From Pontibacter russatus (lineage in GTDB: Bacteria; Bacteroidota; Bacteroidia; Cytophagales; Hymenobacteraceae), in contig NZ_CP047984.1 of assembly GCF_009931655.1 (NCBI RefSeq), forward strand, positions 310,001 to 374,000: DNA of 64,000 nt, written 5' to 3'. Below, piece by piece: positions 55,867 to 64,000 of this stretch; positions within the stretch are counted from its first letter, which is position 1, and each line of letters opens with the position of its first letter. The translations under genes and the position numbers were made by a program. The notes under the pieces were generated by a model. It was not told the DNA's origin. It made no database searches and saw nothing but the letters and a program-made list of their open reading frames with translations.

Positions 55867-56076
55867 CTACGCTTTCTTCAGGAAGGAGGTCTTCAACACG
55901 ATGTTGCTGCCGTCGATGCGGCAGTCCACTTCCTCGGGGTTGTTTGTCAGGCGAATGTTTTTGACCATTTTCCCGCGCTTCAGGGTTATAGAGGAACCCT
56001 TCACTTTCAGGTCTTTCGTGAGCGTGACGGCATCGCCCTCGCTGAGTATATTGCCGTTGCTGTCTTTTACATCCAT
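55867..56076 (-). CDS. PhnA-domain protein (short form)
   Basis: 69 residues. VKDSNGNILSEGDAVTLTKDLKVKGSS and LKRGKMVKNIRLT match the C-terminal PhnA/YjdM domain; the N-terminal zinc ribbon of longer homologues is absent, as in many Bacteroidota. Despite its name the domain's link to phosphonate use is not established. Cytoplasmic; function unknown. Confidence 0.85.
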   Translation of the reverse strand: MDVKDSNGNILSEGDAVTLTKDLKVKGSSITLKRGKMVKNIRLTNNPEEVDCRIDGSNIVLKTSFLKKA

Positions 56077-56146
56077 GGTTGCAGTTGTTTTGTAGTTATT
56101 GTTAGAAGTTCCTGCCCTTCTTTATATAAGGCTTTATATATAGAGC

Positions 56147-57790
56147 CTACTTCGCCACTTTTCGCTCAATTTCCCGCAGGTTCTCCAGCTTCTTGTTTCT
56201 CAGGAAACCATTAATGTCCTCGAAATGCTCCCGGATGCGCTTGTTGCCGAACTCAAACACCTTGGTGGCCAGCCCATCCAGGAAATCCCGGTCGTGCGAT
56301 ACCAGGATGAGGGTGCCGTCGAAAGCCTTCAACGCGTCTTTCAGAATGTCTTTTGTTTTGATGTCCAGGTGGTTGGTCGGCTCGTCCAGTATCAGGAGGT
56401 TCACGGGCTGCAGCAGCAGTTTAATCATCGCCAGGCGCGTCTTCTCCCCGCCCGACAGCACCTTGACCTTTTTCTCTACCGTGTCGCCGCTGAACATAAA
56501 GGCACCCAGCAGGTCCTTTACCCGCGTGCGCACGTCGCCGATGGCAATCTCATCTATCGTCTGGAAAACCGTCAGGTCCTCGTCCAGCATCGACGCCTGG
56601 TTCTGGGCAAAATATCCGATCATACAGTTGTGCCCGAGTTGCAGCTTGCCCTCGTATTCCAGTTCACCCATCATGGCTTTCACCAGCGTCGATTTTCCCT
56701 CGCCGTTTTTGCCCACAAAGGCAATTTTCTCTCCCCGGTTGATGGTGAGCGAGGCGTCCTGAAACACGGTGTGATTGCCATACCGCTTGGTGAGGTTCTC
56801 CACAATTACCGGGTAGTTGCCGGAGCGCGGCGCCGGCGGAAACTTCAGGTTCAGCGCAGAGGTATCCACCTCGTCCACCTCAATGATCTCCATCTTCTCC
56901 AGCATCTTCACCCGCGACTGCACCTGAAGCGTTTTGGAGTAAGTGCCTTTGAAGCGATCGATAAAGGCCTGTATATCGGCCATTTCCTTCTGCTGGTCCT
57001 CGAATTGCTTCTGCTGCTGCTCGCGCCGCTCTTTGCGCAACTGCAGGTACTGGCTGTAGTTTACCTTGTAGTCGTAGATGCGGCCCATGGTCACCTCGAT
57101 GGTGCGGTTGGTGATATTGTCCACGAAGGTTTTGTCGTGGGAGATCACGATCACCGCTTTCGCGTTGTTCACCAAAAAATCCTCCAGCCACTGAATGGAC
57201 TCAATGTCGAGGTGATTGGTCGGCTCGTCGAGCAGGATCAGGTCGGGCTTCTGCAGGAGTATCTTGGCCAGCTCGATGCGCATGCGCCAGCCCCCGCTGA
57301 ACTCGTTGGTGGGCCTGCCAAAGTCGGCTCTGGAGAATCCGAGTCCCTTCAGCGTTTTCTCCACCTCCGAATCAAAGTTGATTTCCTCGATGGAATAGTA
57401 TTTCTCCCCCAGTTCCGACACCTGCTCAATCAGTTTATAGTAATCGTCCGAGTCGTAATCGGTGCGGGCTTCGAGTTGCGCGTTCAGGGCGTCCATTTGC
57501 GCCTTCATATCCAGCACACTGGCAAAGGCCTTGGAGGCTTCCTCAAACACGGTGCAGTTGTCTTCGGTGAGCAGGTGCTGCGGCAGGTAGGCAATCACGG
57601 CCTCTTTGGGGGCTGATATTTTCCCCCTGGTAGGCTTGCTCGCCCCCGCAATTATTTTTAGGAGCGTGGATTTGCCCGCGCCGTTCTTGCCCATCAGGGC
57701 GATGCGGTCGTTCTCGTTGATGTTAAAGGAAACGTTGCTGAAAAGGGCCATACCGTTAAACTCTACGGCAACCGCGTCAACTGAAATCAT
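56147..57790 (-). CDS. ABC-F family ATPase (intact)
   Basis: 547 residues from ATG at 57790 (MISVDAVAVEF); the frame is open 16 codons further but these lie across the promoter element. Two ABC cassettes: GKNGAGKST, FSGGWRMRIEL, LDEPTNHLDIES and GKNGEGKST, LSGGEKTRLAM, LDEPTNHLDIKT, joined by a charged coiled-coil linker (about 240-310), no transmembrane part. Acts on the ribosome as a translation factor or protects it from drugs. It lacks the long C-terminal coiled coil seen in the broken gene at 1165-3098. Confidence 0.92.
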   Translation of the reverse strand: MISVDAVAVEFNGMALFSNVSFNINENDRIALMGKNGAGKSTLLKIIAGASKPTRGKISAPKEAVIAYLPQHLLTEDNCTVFEEASKAFASVLDMKAQMDALNAQLEARTDYDSDDYYKLIEQVSELGEKYYSIEEINFDSEVEKTLKGLGFSRADFGRPTNEFSGGWRMRIELAKILLQKPDLILLDEPTNHLDIESIQWLEDFLVNNAKAVIVISHDKTFVDNITNRTIEVTMGRIYDYKVNYSQYLQLRKERREQQQKQFEDQQKEMADIQAFIDRFKGTYSKTLQVQSRVKMLEKMEIIEVDEVDTSALNLKFPPAPRSGNYPVIVENLTKRYGNHTVFQDASLTINRGEKIAFVGKNGEGKSTLVKAMMGELEYEGKLQLGHNCMIGYFAQNQASMLDEDLTVFQTIDEIAIGDVRTRVKDLLGAFMFSGDTVEKKVKVLSGGEKTRLAMIKLLLQPVNLLILDEPTNHLDIKTKDILKDALKAFDGTLILVSHDRDFLDGLATKVFEFGNKRIREHFEDINGFLRNKKLENLREIERKVAK

Positions 57791-57809
57791 AGGTTGAATT
57801 TTAAAGCTG

Positions 57810-57817
57810 CAAAGGTA
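57810..57817 (-). promoter_or_regulatory. -7 promoter element of the intact ABC-F gene
   Basis: TACCTTTG on the minus strand, 19 bases before the ATG at 57790; the same octamer precedes the other ABC-F gene, pyrG and dinB. Confidence 0.55.
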
Positions 57818-57880
57818 GCAAACGGATACAAGTATCACGCCACCGGCGCTTAGTCTTTTTAATTGGCTACCGTGACAAAC

Positions 57881-57920
57881 ATAACCGCCCTGCCGCGGGT
57901 TGGTGCGGCAGGGCGGTTAT
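57881..57920. terminator. Terminator after the secreted protease gene
   Basis: Perfect 16-bp arms 57881-57896 and 57905-57920 (ATAACCGCCCTGCCGC) with an 8-base loop, 129 bases downstream of the protease stop codon. Confidence 0.7.
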
Positions 57921-58049
57921 ATATAGCCTGGTGTATCAATTATTTACCGCTACAGCCAGCTTTAGCAGGCAGTGGCGCAGTACCTGCATCATGGCTTTTC
58001 ATATATAGGTATGATAAAAAGCCGCTGTGGCATCAGAAGTGGTTCCGGC

Positions 58050-60968
58050 TTACTCCACCAGCAGTTTCGCCTGCAGCTTCCGGCTACCGGCCTTGGCGCT
58101 GACGATATATAAGCCGCGTTGAAGACGCTCTTGCGCAGGCAGCTCAAAAGAGGCCGAACCAGCATGATTGCCCACTGCGGCTGTTGTTTTTACCAGTCGC
58201 CCCAGCACATCGTGTACCGTGATGGTCACAGCCTCGCCATCGCCCAGGTTCTCCAGGTTTATATGTACCCTGTCGCCCGTGTTTGGATTGGGATATACCT
58301 TGAGATGCAACCCTGCCGCGCGATTTTCAGCAACCGACTGTGCATCCTGCACCTGAGAAACTGCCAGCGCTGCGCTACTCTGTGCCTGCGTTAGCACAAA
58401 AAAGTTGTTTTCTGCTCCCGCCGCCGGACTAACCATATTCCCACCCAGGCTCACGGTTCCGGCCGCGAAGGTTTTGCTATATAGATTCATGTAGCTGATC
58501 TTCGAATCGTTCACCCCTACTCTGTCCGTAACTTTCTGCCAGCCGCTCAGCCACGCAGGCAGCGCTGTGGCCCGTGGGTCATAGGCCACATATACTGTGG
58601 CCTGCTGGCTCAGCTTAAAGGTGAGAAGGGTGGCAGCAGTGCTCCGCTTGTCGTCGTTGGCTGTCCTGATAAGCGTTGCTTTGCTGAGGGAGGCGGGCAC
58701 GGTGGTGGCCTGGTAGGTACGGTCGGAATAAATTTTAGCGCCTACAACCAACTCTGCCAAGGCATAGCTTCTTCCGGAGGTGGCCGATACGTTACTTACC
58801 AAGCTGGCAGGCTGCTGCACCGGCACAAAATTGGCCGTTATCGCCTTGTTGCCGTTCATCGTCACCGACAGGGGGTTGGCGGTGCCTGTGGCGTCGCCGC
58901 TCCAGCCCGAGAACTGGTAACCCGATGCAGGTGTCGCCGTCAGCGCCACCACCTTGCCGCTGGCATAGCTTTGCTGGTTCGGGTTTCTGGCAATGGTGCC
59001 GCTGCCGGATGTGCTGGTTGTTAAGGTAAAGGAGGCTGCCGGCGCAATCTCTATCGCCGAAATAATAGCGTTGTTGGTGACGGAAATAAAACTCAGGTCG
59101 AGGGTGCCGCCGCTAACAGAAACATTTTCGAACGTTTTTACCACGGCTTTGCCCGCGCCGTCCTGCTTGTATATGTCGTAGTTGCTCAGCACCCGCGTCC
59201 CTTCCATGTCCACATGAAACACTCTTGCCCCGGTCAGGCCCGTTGTTTTACCGCCCGGCGCCCCAAAGTAAGGCTCCAGGAAATGCAGCCTGACGGTATA
59301 GGCTCCATCTGCGCTCACCGGGATGCGGTAGCTGAACGGCGCTCCGGACGCGGCATACCTGTAGGCCAGGTACAGCGCATCATCGGCAGTCCCCTGCACA
59401 TCAAAGGATTTAGAAGAGGCGGTTCCGCCGTTGAAATAGGCGTCTGCTCCCCATTTACGCGCCTGACTGTCTGTAAGGGCTGTGCCACCTGCATTTAACA
59501 GGGAGGCATTGGCGGCGGCCACCGGAACGTCGTATTTCGCGCTGATGGTGTACTCTCCCATCGAGTTATAGTCGGAATTCGCTCCAAGGGCTCCTTTCGC
59601 TCCTTTTATATGCACGAAATAGGTGCCAGCGGGCAATGACTGGGTGATAGCGGCGGCGGCGGTGGCAGGGTCAGACACGGCGACCGCGGTTCCAGCTGAA
59701 TTCTTCAGAGTGAGCAGCACGTCCAGGTTGGCATAAGTCAGAAAAGGATCCACCCGCACCTCCACATTTCCGCCCGAAGTCTGGAAAGTGAACACGTCCA
59801 CATCCGTTCTGCTTCCGATGATGCCTTTTAGCGGTGCTGAGCCTGTGTTATCGGCAGGCAGCGGCGTGGCGCTGGCATGGGTGTTCGCGTGGTCATCGGC
59901 CTTGTAGCCAAAGCCATTCTGCCCGGCGATGATGCTAAGGTCGTCTTCCAGGTTGCTGGCATACGCGTATTCCCCTTTGCTCCACTGCACCTGCTCGCTG
60001 TAATACCCGGCGCCCATGATGGGTGCCCAGGAATTCTGCCCGTAGAAGTACGCCTCGGAAGGGTTCGTGCGCCCGTCGTGCGACAGGCCGAGCGTATGGC
60101 CGATTTCGTGTGAGCCTGCCTCGCCTGCGTATTTGGCGCTGCTGTTAAACACCCAGCAGGGAGTTTCGTTGCCCCACGTAAACGAGTTGGTATAGGCCAC
60201 GCCGCCTGCGCCGGGGTAAAAGAAATCGGTGGGCGTAAAGATAACGCGCATCCTGCTGGTGGCGGGGGCGCTGAGATAGACAGATTCGCTGGTGGTGATG
60301 TTGATGGTAAAGGGCCTGAAGTCCTCGCTGATCAGCTTCCAGGCCTCTATGATTTCTGCTTCGCTCAGGTTGGCGGGTGCCGCATTGATCTCGCCGCCAT
60401 CGTTCCAGTAAGTGCCGTTCACGTACTGGCCGTTAAAATCCAGCAGCACGACTGCCGACGCGCCGGGCAGGCTCTGCAGGTCTGTTGAAACCAGTGCCGT
60501 GCCGTCGCTGGCGCCTGTGGCGCTGGCGCTCTCCGCCGGTGCCTCCTGGTACTCCACGCACACCACCTTGTCTATGTCCACCTCCTGCAGGTAGGCCTGA
60601 CCGTCATCTCCGGAGGCATATTTATAGGCTTTCTTCTGCTCCTTTAATAGAACGTAACCGTCCAGTTTTCCTTTATCTACTTTCAAAAAGAAGGTGCTGT
60701 GCTTCCGGCCTTCCACCCCGCCTATATAGACGTCAGCCGCGCCTTCCTTTTTGCTTTTCTTGATCTTGAGCACCAACGGGTCCTGGCCCGGCACCAGGTG
60801 GCTGATCAGCCGGTTATTCGCTTTTGTTTTCCCGATTTCAGACTTTGCTTTGAACAGGCCAGCCACATCGGCTGCGGCGCCTAAAGCCGTTTTAGACTGG
60901 GACATGGCAGGCGCGGCCCAAACCAGCAACACCAATGCAAGCAGGAAGTGTGTGTAAAATGTTTTCAT
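58050..60968 (-). CDS. Secreted metzincin protease with PPC, malectin and T9SS domains
   Basis: 972 residues from ATG at 60968, which yields a good signal peptide (MKTFYTHFLLALVLLVWAA). Order seen: propeptide-like region (about 25-160); zinc metalloprotease with HEIGHTLGLSHD (His287, Glu288, His291, His297), the metzincin HExxHxxGxxH; a bacterial pre-peptidase C-type beta domain (about 385-475, TDVDVFTFQTSG, GTYFVHIKG); a malectin-like carbohydrate-binding domain (about 490-640, AYTVRLHFLEPYFGAPG); an InlB-B-repeat-like module (about 650-720, YQFSGWSGDATG); and a type IX sorting tail (LKVYPNPNTGD to the end). It is thus a cell-surface or released protease that may bind glycans. Substrate unknown. 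Confidence 0.9.
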   Translation of the reverse strand: MKTFYTHFLLALVLLVWAAPAMSQSKTALGAAADVAGLFKAKSEIGKTKANNRLISHLVPGQDPLVLKIKKSKKEGAADVYIGGVEGRKHSTFFLKVDKGKLDGYVLLKEQKKAYKYASGDDGQAYLQEVDIDKVVCVEYQEAPAESASATGASDGTALVSTDLQSLPGASAVVLLDFNGQYVNGTYWNDGGEINAAPANLSEAEIIEAWKLISEDFRPFTINITTSESVYLSAPATSRMRVIFTPTDFFYPGAGGVAYTNSFTWGNETPCWVFNSSAKYAGEAGSHEIGHTLGLSHDGRTNPSEAYFYGQNSWAPIMGAGYYSEQVQWSKGEYAYASNLEDDLSIIAGQNGFGYKADDHANTHASATPLPADNTGSAPLKGIIGSRTDVDVFTFQTSGGNVEVRVDPFLTYANLDVLLTLKNSAGTAVAVSDPATAAAAITQSLPAGTYFVHIKGAKGALGANSDYNSMGEYTISAKYDVPVAAANASLLNAGGTALTDSQARKWGADAYFNGGTASSKSFDVQGTADDALYLAYRYAASGAPFSYRIPVSADGAYTVRLHFLEPYFGAPGGKTTGLTGARVFHVDMEGTRVLSNYDIYKQDGAGKAVVKTFENVSVSGGTLDLSFISVTNNAIISAIEIAPAASFTLTTSTSGSGTIARNPNQQSYASGKVVALTATPASGYQFSGWSGDATGTANPLSVTMNGNKAITANFVPVQQPASLVSNVSATSGRSYALAELVVGAKIYSDRTYQATTVPASLSKATLIRTANDDKRSTAATLLTFKLSQQATVYVAYDPRATALPAWLSGWQKVTDRVGVNDSKISYMNLYSKTFAAGTVSLGGNMVSPAAGAENNFFVLTQAQSSAALAVSQVQDAQSVAENRAAGLHLKVYPNPNTGDRVHINLENLGDGEAVTITVHDVLGRLVKTTAAVGNHAGSASFELPAQERLQRGLYIVSAKAGSRKLQAKLLVE

Positions 60969-61835
60969 ATTGGAAGGAATAAAGGGGTGTATATCCTCAG
61001 GCATATAAAAGGCACAATAGCAGGTAACGTGCGGAGTTTTCTTACTGTTGCCAGTACGACCCGAAGCAGCATCTTTTTTTGGTGAACCGGCCTTCGTATG
61101 TAAATTTCACTAGTCTAGTGCCTGAGGAATACAGCGTATACAGAGAGAATAAATTAGGTAAAGAATCAGCGACAGGTTAAACAAGCGGCATCTGAGGCAC
61201 AAGGCCGGAGAGAAGGCCTTGCCCGCAGCATAATTTCGGCTAAAGGGAGCGTCAGAGAAAGACCGGCTATATAGGCAGGCTTTTGCAGGTGCTGAAAAGC
61301 GCGAATCAGAAAGTGGATGTATATTTTCATTCCGGATACAGTTGCATCTTCTCCTGATGCGGCAGCCAGGGTGTATATGGCAAGTATAATCGTTACGATA
61401 TACTAACCTTAATGTTTGCACAGCGGCACGTTTTGTTTACTGTTTCTCCTATAAAAGCATGGGGCTTACTCTTTTATATATGCTTTGTTATATTGTTTGA
61501 TGTTTAAATTTAATTCATAAATAAAAGGCAATTTTTTATAAAAACATAAAATTTTATTTTTCCATGCAATGGAACTATTCCACTAAAACAGCAAAGCTGA
61601 ATAGGACGAGTAACTAATCCGATACTACCTTCTGCTCCTGCTGGCTCGGCTGAATTATATATAGCTCAGGTGGATATATAAAAAGCATGCTGGCCTCCGG
61701 TATTTAAATTTAATTATACTGCTTATATTTTGAATCAATTTACTAAATTATATACCCGCAAAAGATGGCAGGGCCATAAGAAGAAGCGACGGGAAAAGAC
61801 CGGATAAAGCACGAAAATAATGTAAAGAAGTGGGC
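60969..61835. other. Long AT-rich intergenic region, no gene seen
   Basis: 867 bases between the divergent protease and HD-PycTM genes, the longest gap in the window. It is strongly AT-rich at 61440-61560 and 61690-61760. A minus-strand frame of 103 codons (61110-61421) has no recognisable features. No hairpin array, tRNA or known RNA was recognised. Confidence 0.5.
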
Positions 61836-63029
61836 ATGATAACGCAAACCGATATTCTGGAAAAGGCTCCTGCCTTTGTAGCACAGCAGTTCTCCCGCGC
61901 AGGCGATGCTGCAAACGCCCTGCACAACTTATCCCACACGCAGGCGCTTGTGGCTCGGACTCAGGAAATCGGGGCGGCATGCGCTCTGGGCGAAGAGGAC
62001 ATGCGGCTGGTGCTGTTGGCCGCCTGGCTGCACGACATCAGTTATATAGCGACGGAGGCACCAGCCCCCTTACCGCCCCTGGTCCCCGCTTCCGAATTTC
62101 TGCAGCTCAACGGCCTGTCAGGCGAAGAAACCGAAGCCGTGCAGCAGTGCGTTGCCGCCAGCCACTACCCCCAGCGCCCGCAGAGCAAAAAAGAAGAGGT
62201 GCTGTGCGATGCGGTGTCCAGCTTTATGGCAGACCCGGATTACCTGGCGCAGGCTGAGAAGCAGATGAATGCTGACACTGGAAAAAAAACAGACGCCTAT
62301 GAATGGATAAAAAGCCAGCGGGCGCTGCTGAAGCAGCACGCTTTCTTTACCAAGTACGCCAAACGCACCTACACCGAAGGCAAGGAAGCCAACCTGAAAC
62401 TGCTGAAGAAAAAACGAAGGGAATTCTCTAAAGACAACGAGGAACTGGAGGCACTCTGGGAAGAAAACTTAACTCTGCGCAGAGGCCTGGAAAAAGAAAG
62501 GGCGCAGAAAGCGGGAAAGGGTATCGAAACCATGTTCAGGACCACCATGGCCAGCCACCTGCAACTCAGCGTGATGGCCGACAGCAAGGCTAACCTGATG
62601 ATTTCCATCAACGCCATCATCGCCTCCATCATGATATCCTCCTTTGTCCGGAAATTTGACGAGGTGCCGCACCTGATCATCCCCTCCATCCTGCTCACGC
62701 TGGTCTGCGTTTTCACGATTGTGTTCGCGGTGCTCTCCACCCGCCCCAACATCAAAAGAAGGACCGCCGGAGAAGGCACGCTGGACTACCTCTTCTTCGG
62801 TGACTTTGTGCAGTTGACTCCAGAGTCTTACAAGGACGGCATCCGGAGCATTATGTACAAGAACGATGATCTGTACAACAGCATGATTAGCAACATTTAC
62901 ATGCAGGGGAAGGTGCTCGCAAAAAAATACCGCCTGCTCAAAATCTCCTATACCATTTTTATGGTAGGCTTTGTCGTGGTGCTTCTGAGCTATGCCTTTG
63001 CCTGGCTCTTCCTGGCCCCGCCACAGTAG
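61836..63029 (+). CDS. HD domain fused to a Pycsar-type transmembrane effector (PycTM)
   Basis: 397 residues from ATG at 61836 (a GTG two codons upstream is in frame). N-terminal HD phosphohydrolase domain (about 10-180): His30 and His34 (LHNLSH), His66-Asp67 (WLHDISY) and Asp125 (LCDAV) as metal ligands. A charged coiled coil (about 185-228) leads to the Pycsar effector family domain (229-393): GIETMFRTTMASHLQLS, ADSKANLMISINAII, STRPNIKRR, LFFGDF, and LAKKYRLLKISYTIF, with three membrane helices (about 253-270, 279-300, 370-393). In Pycsar anti-phage systems PycTM effectors respond to cyclic pyrimidine nucleotides and damage the membrane. No cyclase gene is nearby, so the ligand and purpose are unknown. 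Domain assignment is from recognised sequence patterns. Confidence 0.85.
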   Translation: MITQTDILEKAPAFVAQQFSRAGDAANALHNLSHTQALVARTQEIGAACALGEEDMRLVLLAAWLHDISYIATEAPAPLPPLVPASEFLQLNGLSGEETEAVQQCVAASHYPQRPQSKKEEVLCDAVSSFMADPDYLAQAEKQMNADTGKKTDAYEWIKSQRALLKQHAFFTKYAKRTYTEGKEANLKLLKKKRREFSKDNEELEALWEENLTLRRGLEKERAQKAGKGIETMFRTTMASHLQLSVMADSKANLMISINAIIASIMISSFVRKFDEVPHLIIPSILLTLVCVFTIVFAVLSTRPNIKRRTAGEGTLDYLFFGDFVQLTPESYKDGIRSIMYKNDDLYNSMISNIYMQGKVLAKKYRLLKISYTIFMVGFVVVLLSYAFAWLFLAPPQ

Positions 63030-63135
63030 CGGCTCGCTCCATCTATTATTCTTTCAGTAATTCCCGGCATACATGCAATGATTCAACTGCCAGTGGCGCA
63101 GGTAACCATGCAGGCGCTGGAGCGTTTAGCAAGGC

Positions 63136-63660
63136 ATGAGCCGTGCTTTTGTAAAAGAAGATAATTCAGGTGAACCGCCTATCATTCCGCCGCGTGCCCC
63201 TCTACCCCCGGGGACACCCAATTATGTGACGCCGCAGGGGCTGGCACAGTTGCGCGCCGAACTTGCAGCACTGGAGGCAGAGCGGGCAAAAGCAGAAGCT
63301 GACCGGGAGGAAGAAGCGGAACGCACCCGGCGTCTCACCGTCCTCCACGCGCAACTCCAGGCCCTAAACCAGCGGCTGGCAAGCGCCAGGGTGATTGACC
63401 CGCAGGCGCAGCCCACCGACGAAGTTCGCTTTGGGGCAACGGTAACCCTGTGCACCATCAGCGGAAGCCGCCCAGGCAAAGTGCAGCAATTCACCATCGT
63501 AGGGGTAGACGAAGCCTCGGTGGCAGACGGCAAGGTTGCTTTTTTAGCGCCCATCGCACGGGCCGTGACAGGCCTTCGTGTGGGGCAAACCGTAAAGTTG
63601 CGCATTGGCCGAGTAGACGAAGTGCTGGAAGTGGTAGCGGTTCAGTATGGCACCACCTAA
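63136..63660 (+). CDS. GreA/GreB family transcript cleavage factor-like protein
   Basis: 174 residues. YVTPQGLAQLRAELAALEAERA begins the N-terminal coiled coil (about 30-80) and DEVRFGATVTLC to the end is the FKBP-like C-terminal domain (EASVADGKVAFLAPIARAVTGLRVGQTVKLRI), as in GreB. These bind the RNA polymerase secondary channel and stimulate cleavage of stalled transcripts. The acidic tip residues (about Glu56-Glu60) are present, though the tip is unusually Glu-rich (ADREEEAER), so it could be a specialised paralogue. Located 106 bases after the HD-PycTM gene on the same strand. Confidence 0.85.
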   Translation: MSRAFVKEDNSGEPPIIPPRAPLPPGTPNYVTPQGLAQLRAELAALEAERAKAEADREEEAERTRRLTVLHAQLQALNQRLASARVIDPQAQPTDEVRFGATVTLCTISGSRPGKVQQFTIVGVDEASVADGKVAFLAPIARAVTGLRVGQTVKLRIGRVDEVLEVVAVQYGTT

Positions 63661-64000
63661 ACAGCTGAAGCACAACGCTGCACGCTTTAAAAATTCTATA
63701 AAAGCGGGAGACGAGACGCCAGAAGAGAAATAAAAACTACATATTTTAGGTATCCTCTCCAAAATACTAAGTAAATTAGCGGCACTTGACGTTTCGCCAG
63801 GCAGTATTTTTGTAAGGCCTGTGCTTGCACCAAAGCCATGCTATATATCTACCTGATTTAGAAAGCACGCATCCTGTATATATCAGTAAAAGGACAAAAT
63901 TAACTTGCTCTGTTCGTAAAATCATTACACATCTACTTTGTGTATATCAACTAGGTATAGCATAAATAGTCTTGTGTCTAAAGTCGTGTTACTGGTGTCC
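63661..64000. other. Terminal intergenic region, no gene seen
   Basis: The last 340 bases are AT-rich, with several TATATA stretches, and contain no coding frame that looks real. A gene may start beyond the window. Confidence 0.5.

Noticed and set aside
61110-61421. 103-codon minus-strand frame upstream of the HD-PycTM gene
   Set aside because: Product is Arg/Cys/Leu-rich without signal or domain pattern and lies in an AT-variable gap; more likely chance.

Overview
The window looks like a chromosomal segment of a Bacteroidota bacterium, most likely order Cytophagales, family Hymenobacteraceae (Pontibacter-like). This is inferred from several things seen in the sequence: Bacteroidetes-type promoters (TTTG, 19-21 bases, TAnnTTTG) in front of several genes, a type IX secretion sorting tail on a large secreted protease, a menaquinone pathway, moderately high GC coding DNA, and an extraordinary density of TATATA-like hexamers between and even inside genes. 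No rRNA, tRNA or CRISPR array was seen.

Layout. 1-9.1 kb: the 3' end of a trehalose-forming hydrolase (treZ), an ABC-F ATPase gene broken by a one-base homopolymer frameshift, a 2H phosphoesterase, a DUF2200 protein, a deoxyhypusine-synthase-like enzyme, hslV, a sulfite dehydrogenase pair (cytochrome c lipoprotein plus molybdopterin subunit) and the remnant of an ECF sigma factor. 9.2-11.7 kb: the E2 subunit of pyruvate dehydrogenase and a histidine phosphatase. 11.8-18.9 kb: a menaquinone cluster (thioesterase, menF, menD, menB, menE) interrupted by two tandem DoxX membrane proteins. 19.9-29.7 kb: nine codirectional minus-strand genes (GMC oxidoreductase, Gfo/Idh/MocA protein, Tat-exported subunit 3, cytochrome c, DUF1080 hydrolase, three TIM-barrel isomerases, an MFS permease) that read as an oxidative 3-keto-glycoside degradation locus. 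30-35 kb: pirin, cysM, an EamA protein, a DJ-1/PfpI protein and dinB.

35.3-43.5 kb: two virtually identical 1,028-bp IS982-family elements in direct orientation flank pyrG, yidC, an M48 lipoprotein protease and an App1-type phosphatase; each copy has its own target-site duplication. 43.6-48.5 kb: a glycerol operon (glpD, glpK, glpF and a glycerophosphodiesterase, the last frameshifted in a G/C run). 48.9-55.8 kb: an HD protein, an AT-rich transferred-looking alpha/beta hydrolase, an MhqD/MhqO-like hydrolase-dioxygenase pair, a Nudix-fold regulator divergent from a secreted carboxylesterase. 55.9-64 kb: a PhnA-domain protein, a second ABC-F ATPase, a 972-residue secreted metzincin with malectin and T9SS domains, an HD domain fused to a Pycsar-type transmembrane effector, and a GreA/GreB-family factor.

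The most promising leads are the HD-PycTM fusion at 61.8-63.0 kb (a candidate nucleotide-signalling or defence membrane effector without a neighbouring cyclase), the 3-keto-sugar locus, and the DoxX pair inside the menaquinone genes. The two one-base frameshifts in C4/G4 runs may be assembly errors rather than biology.
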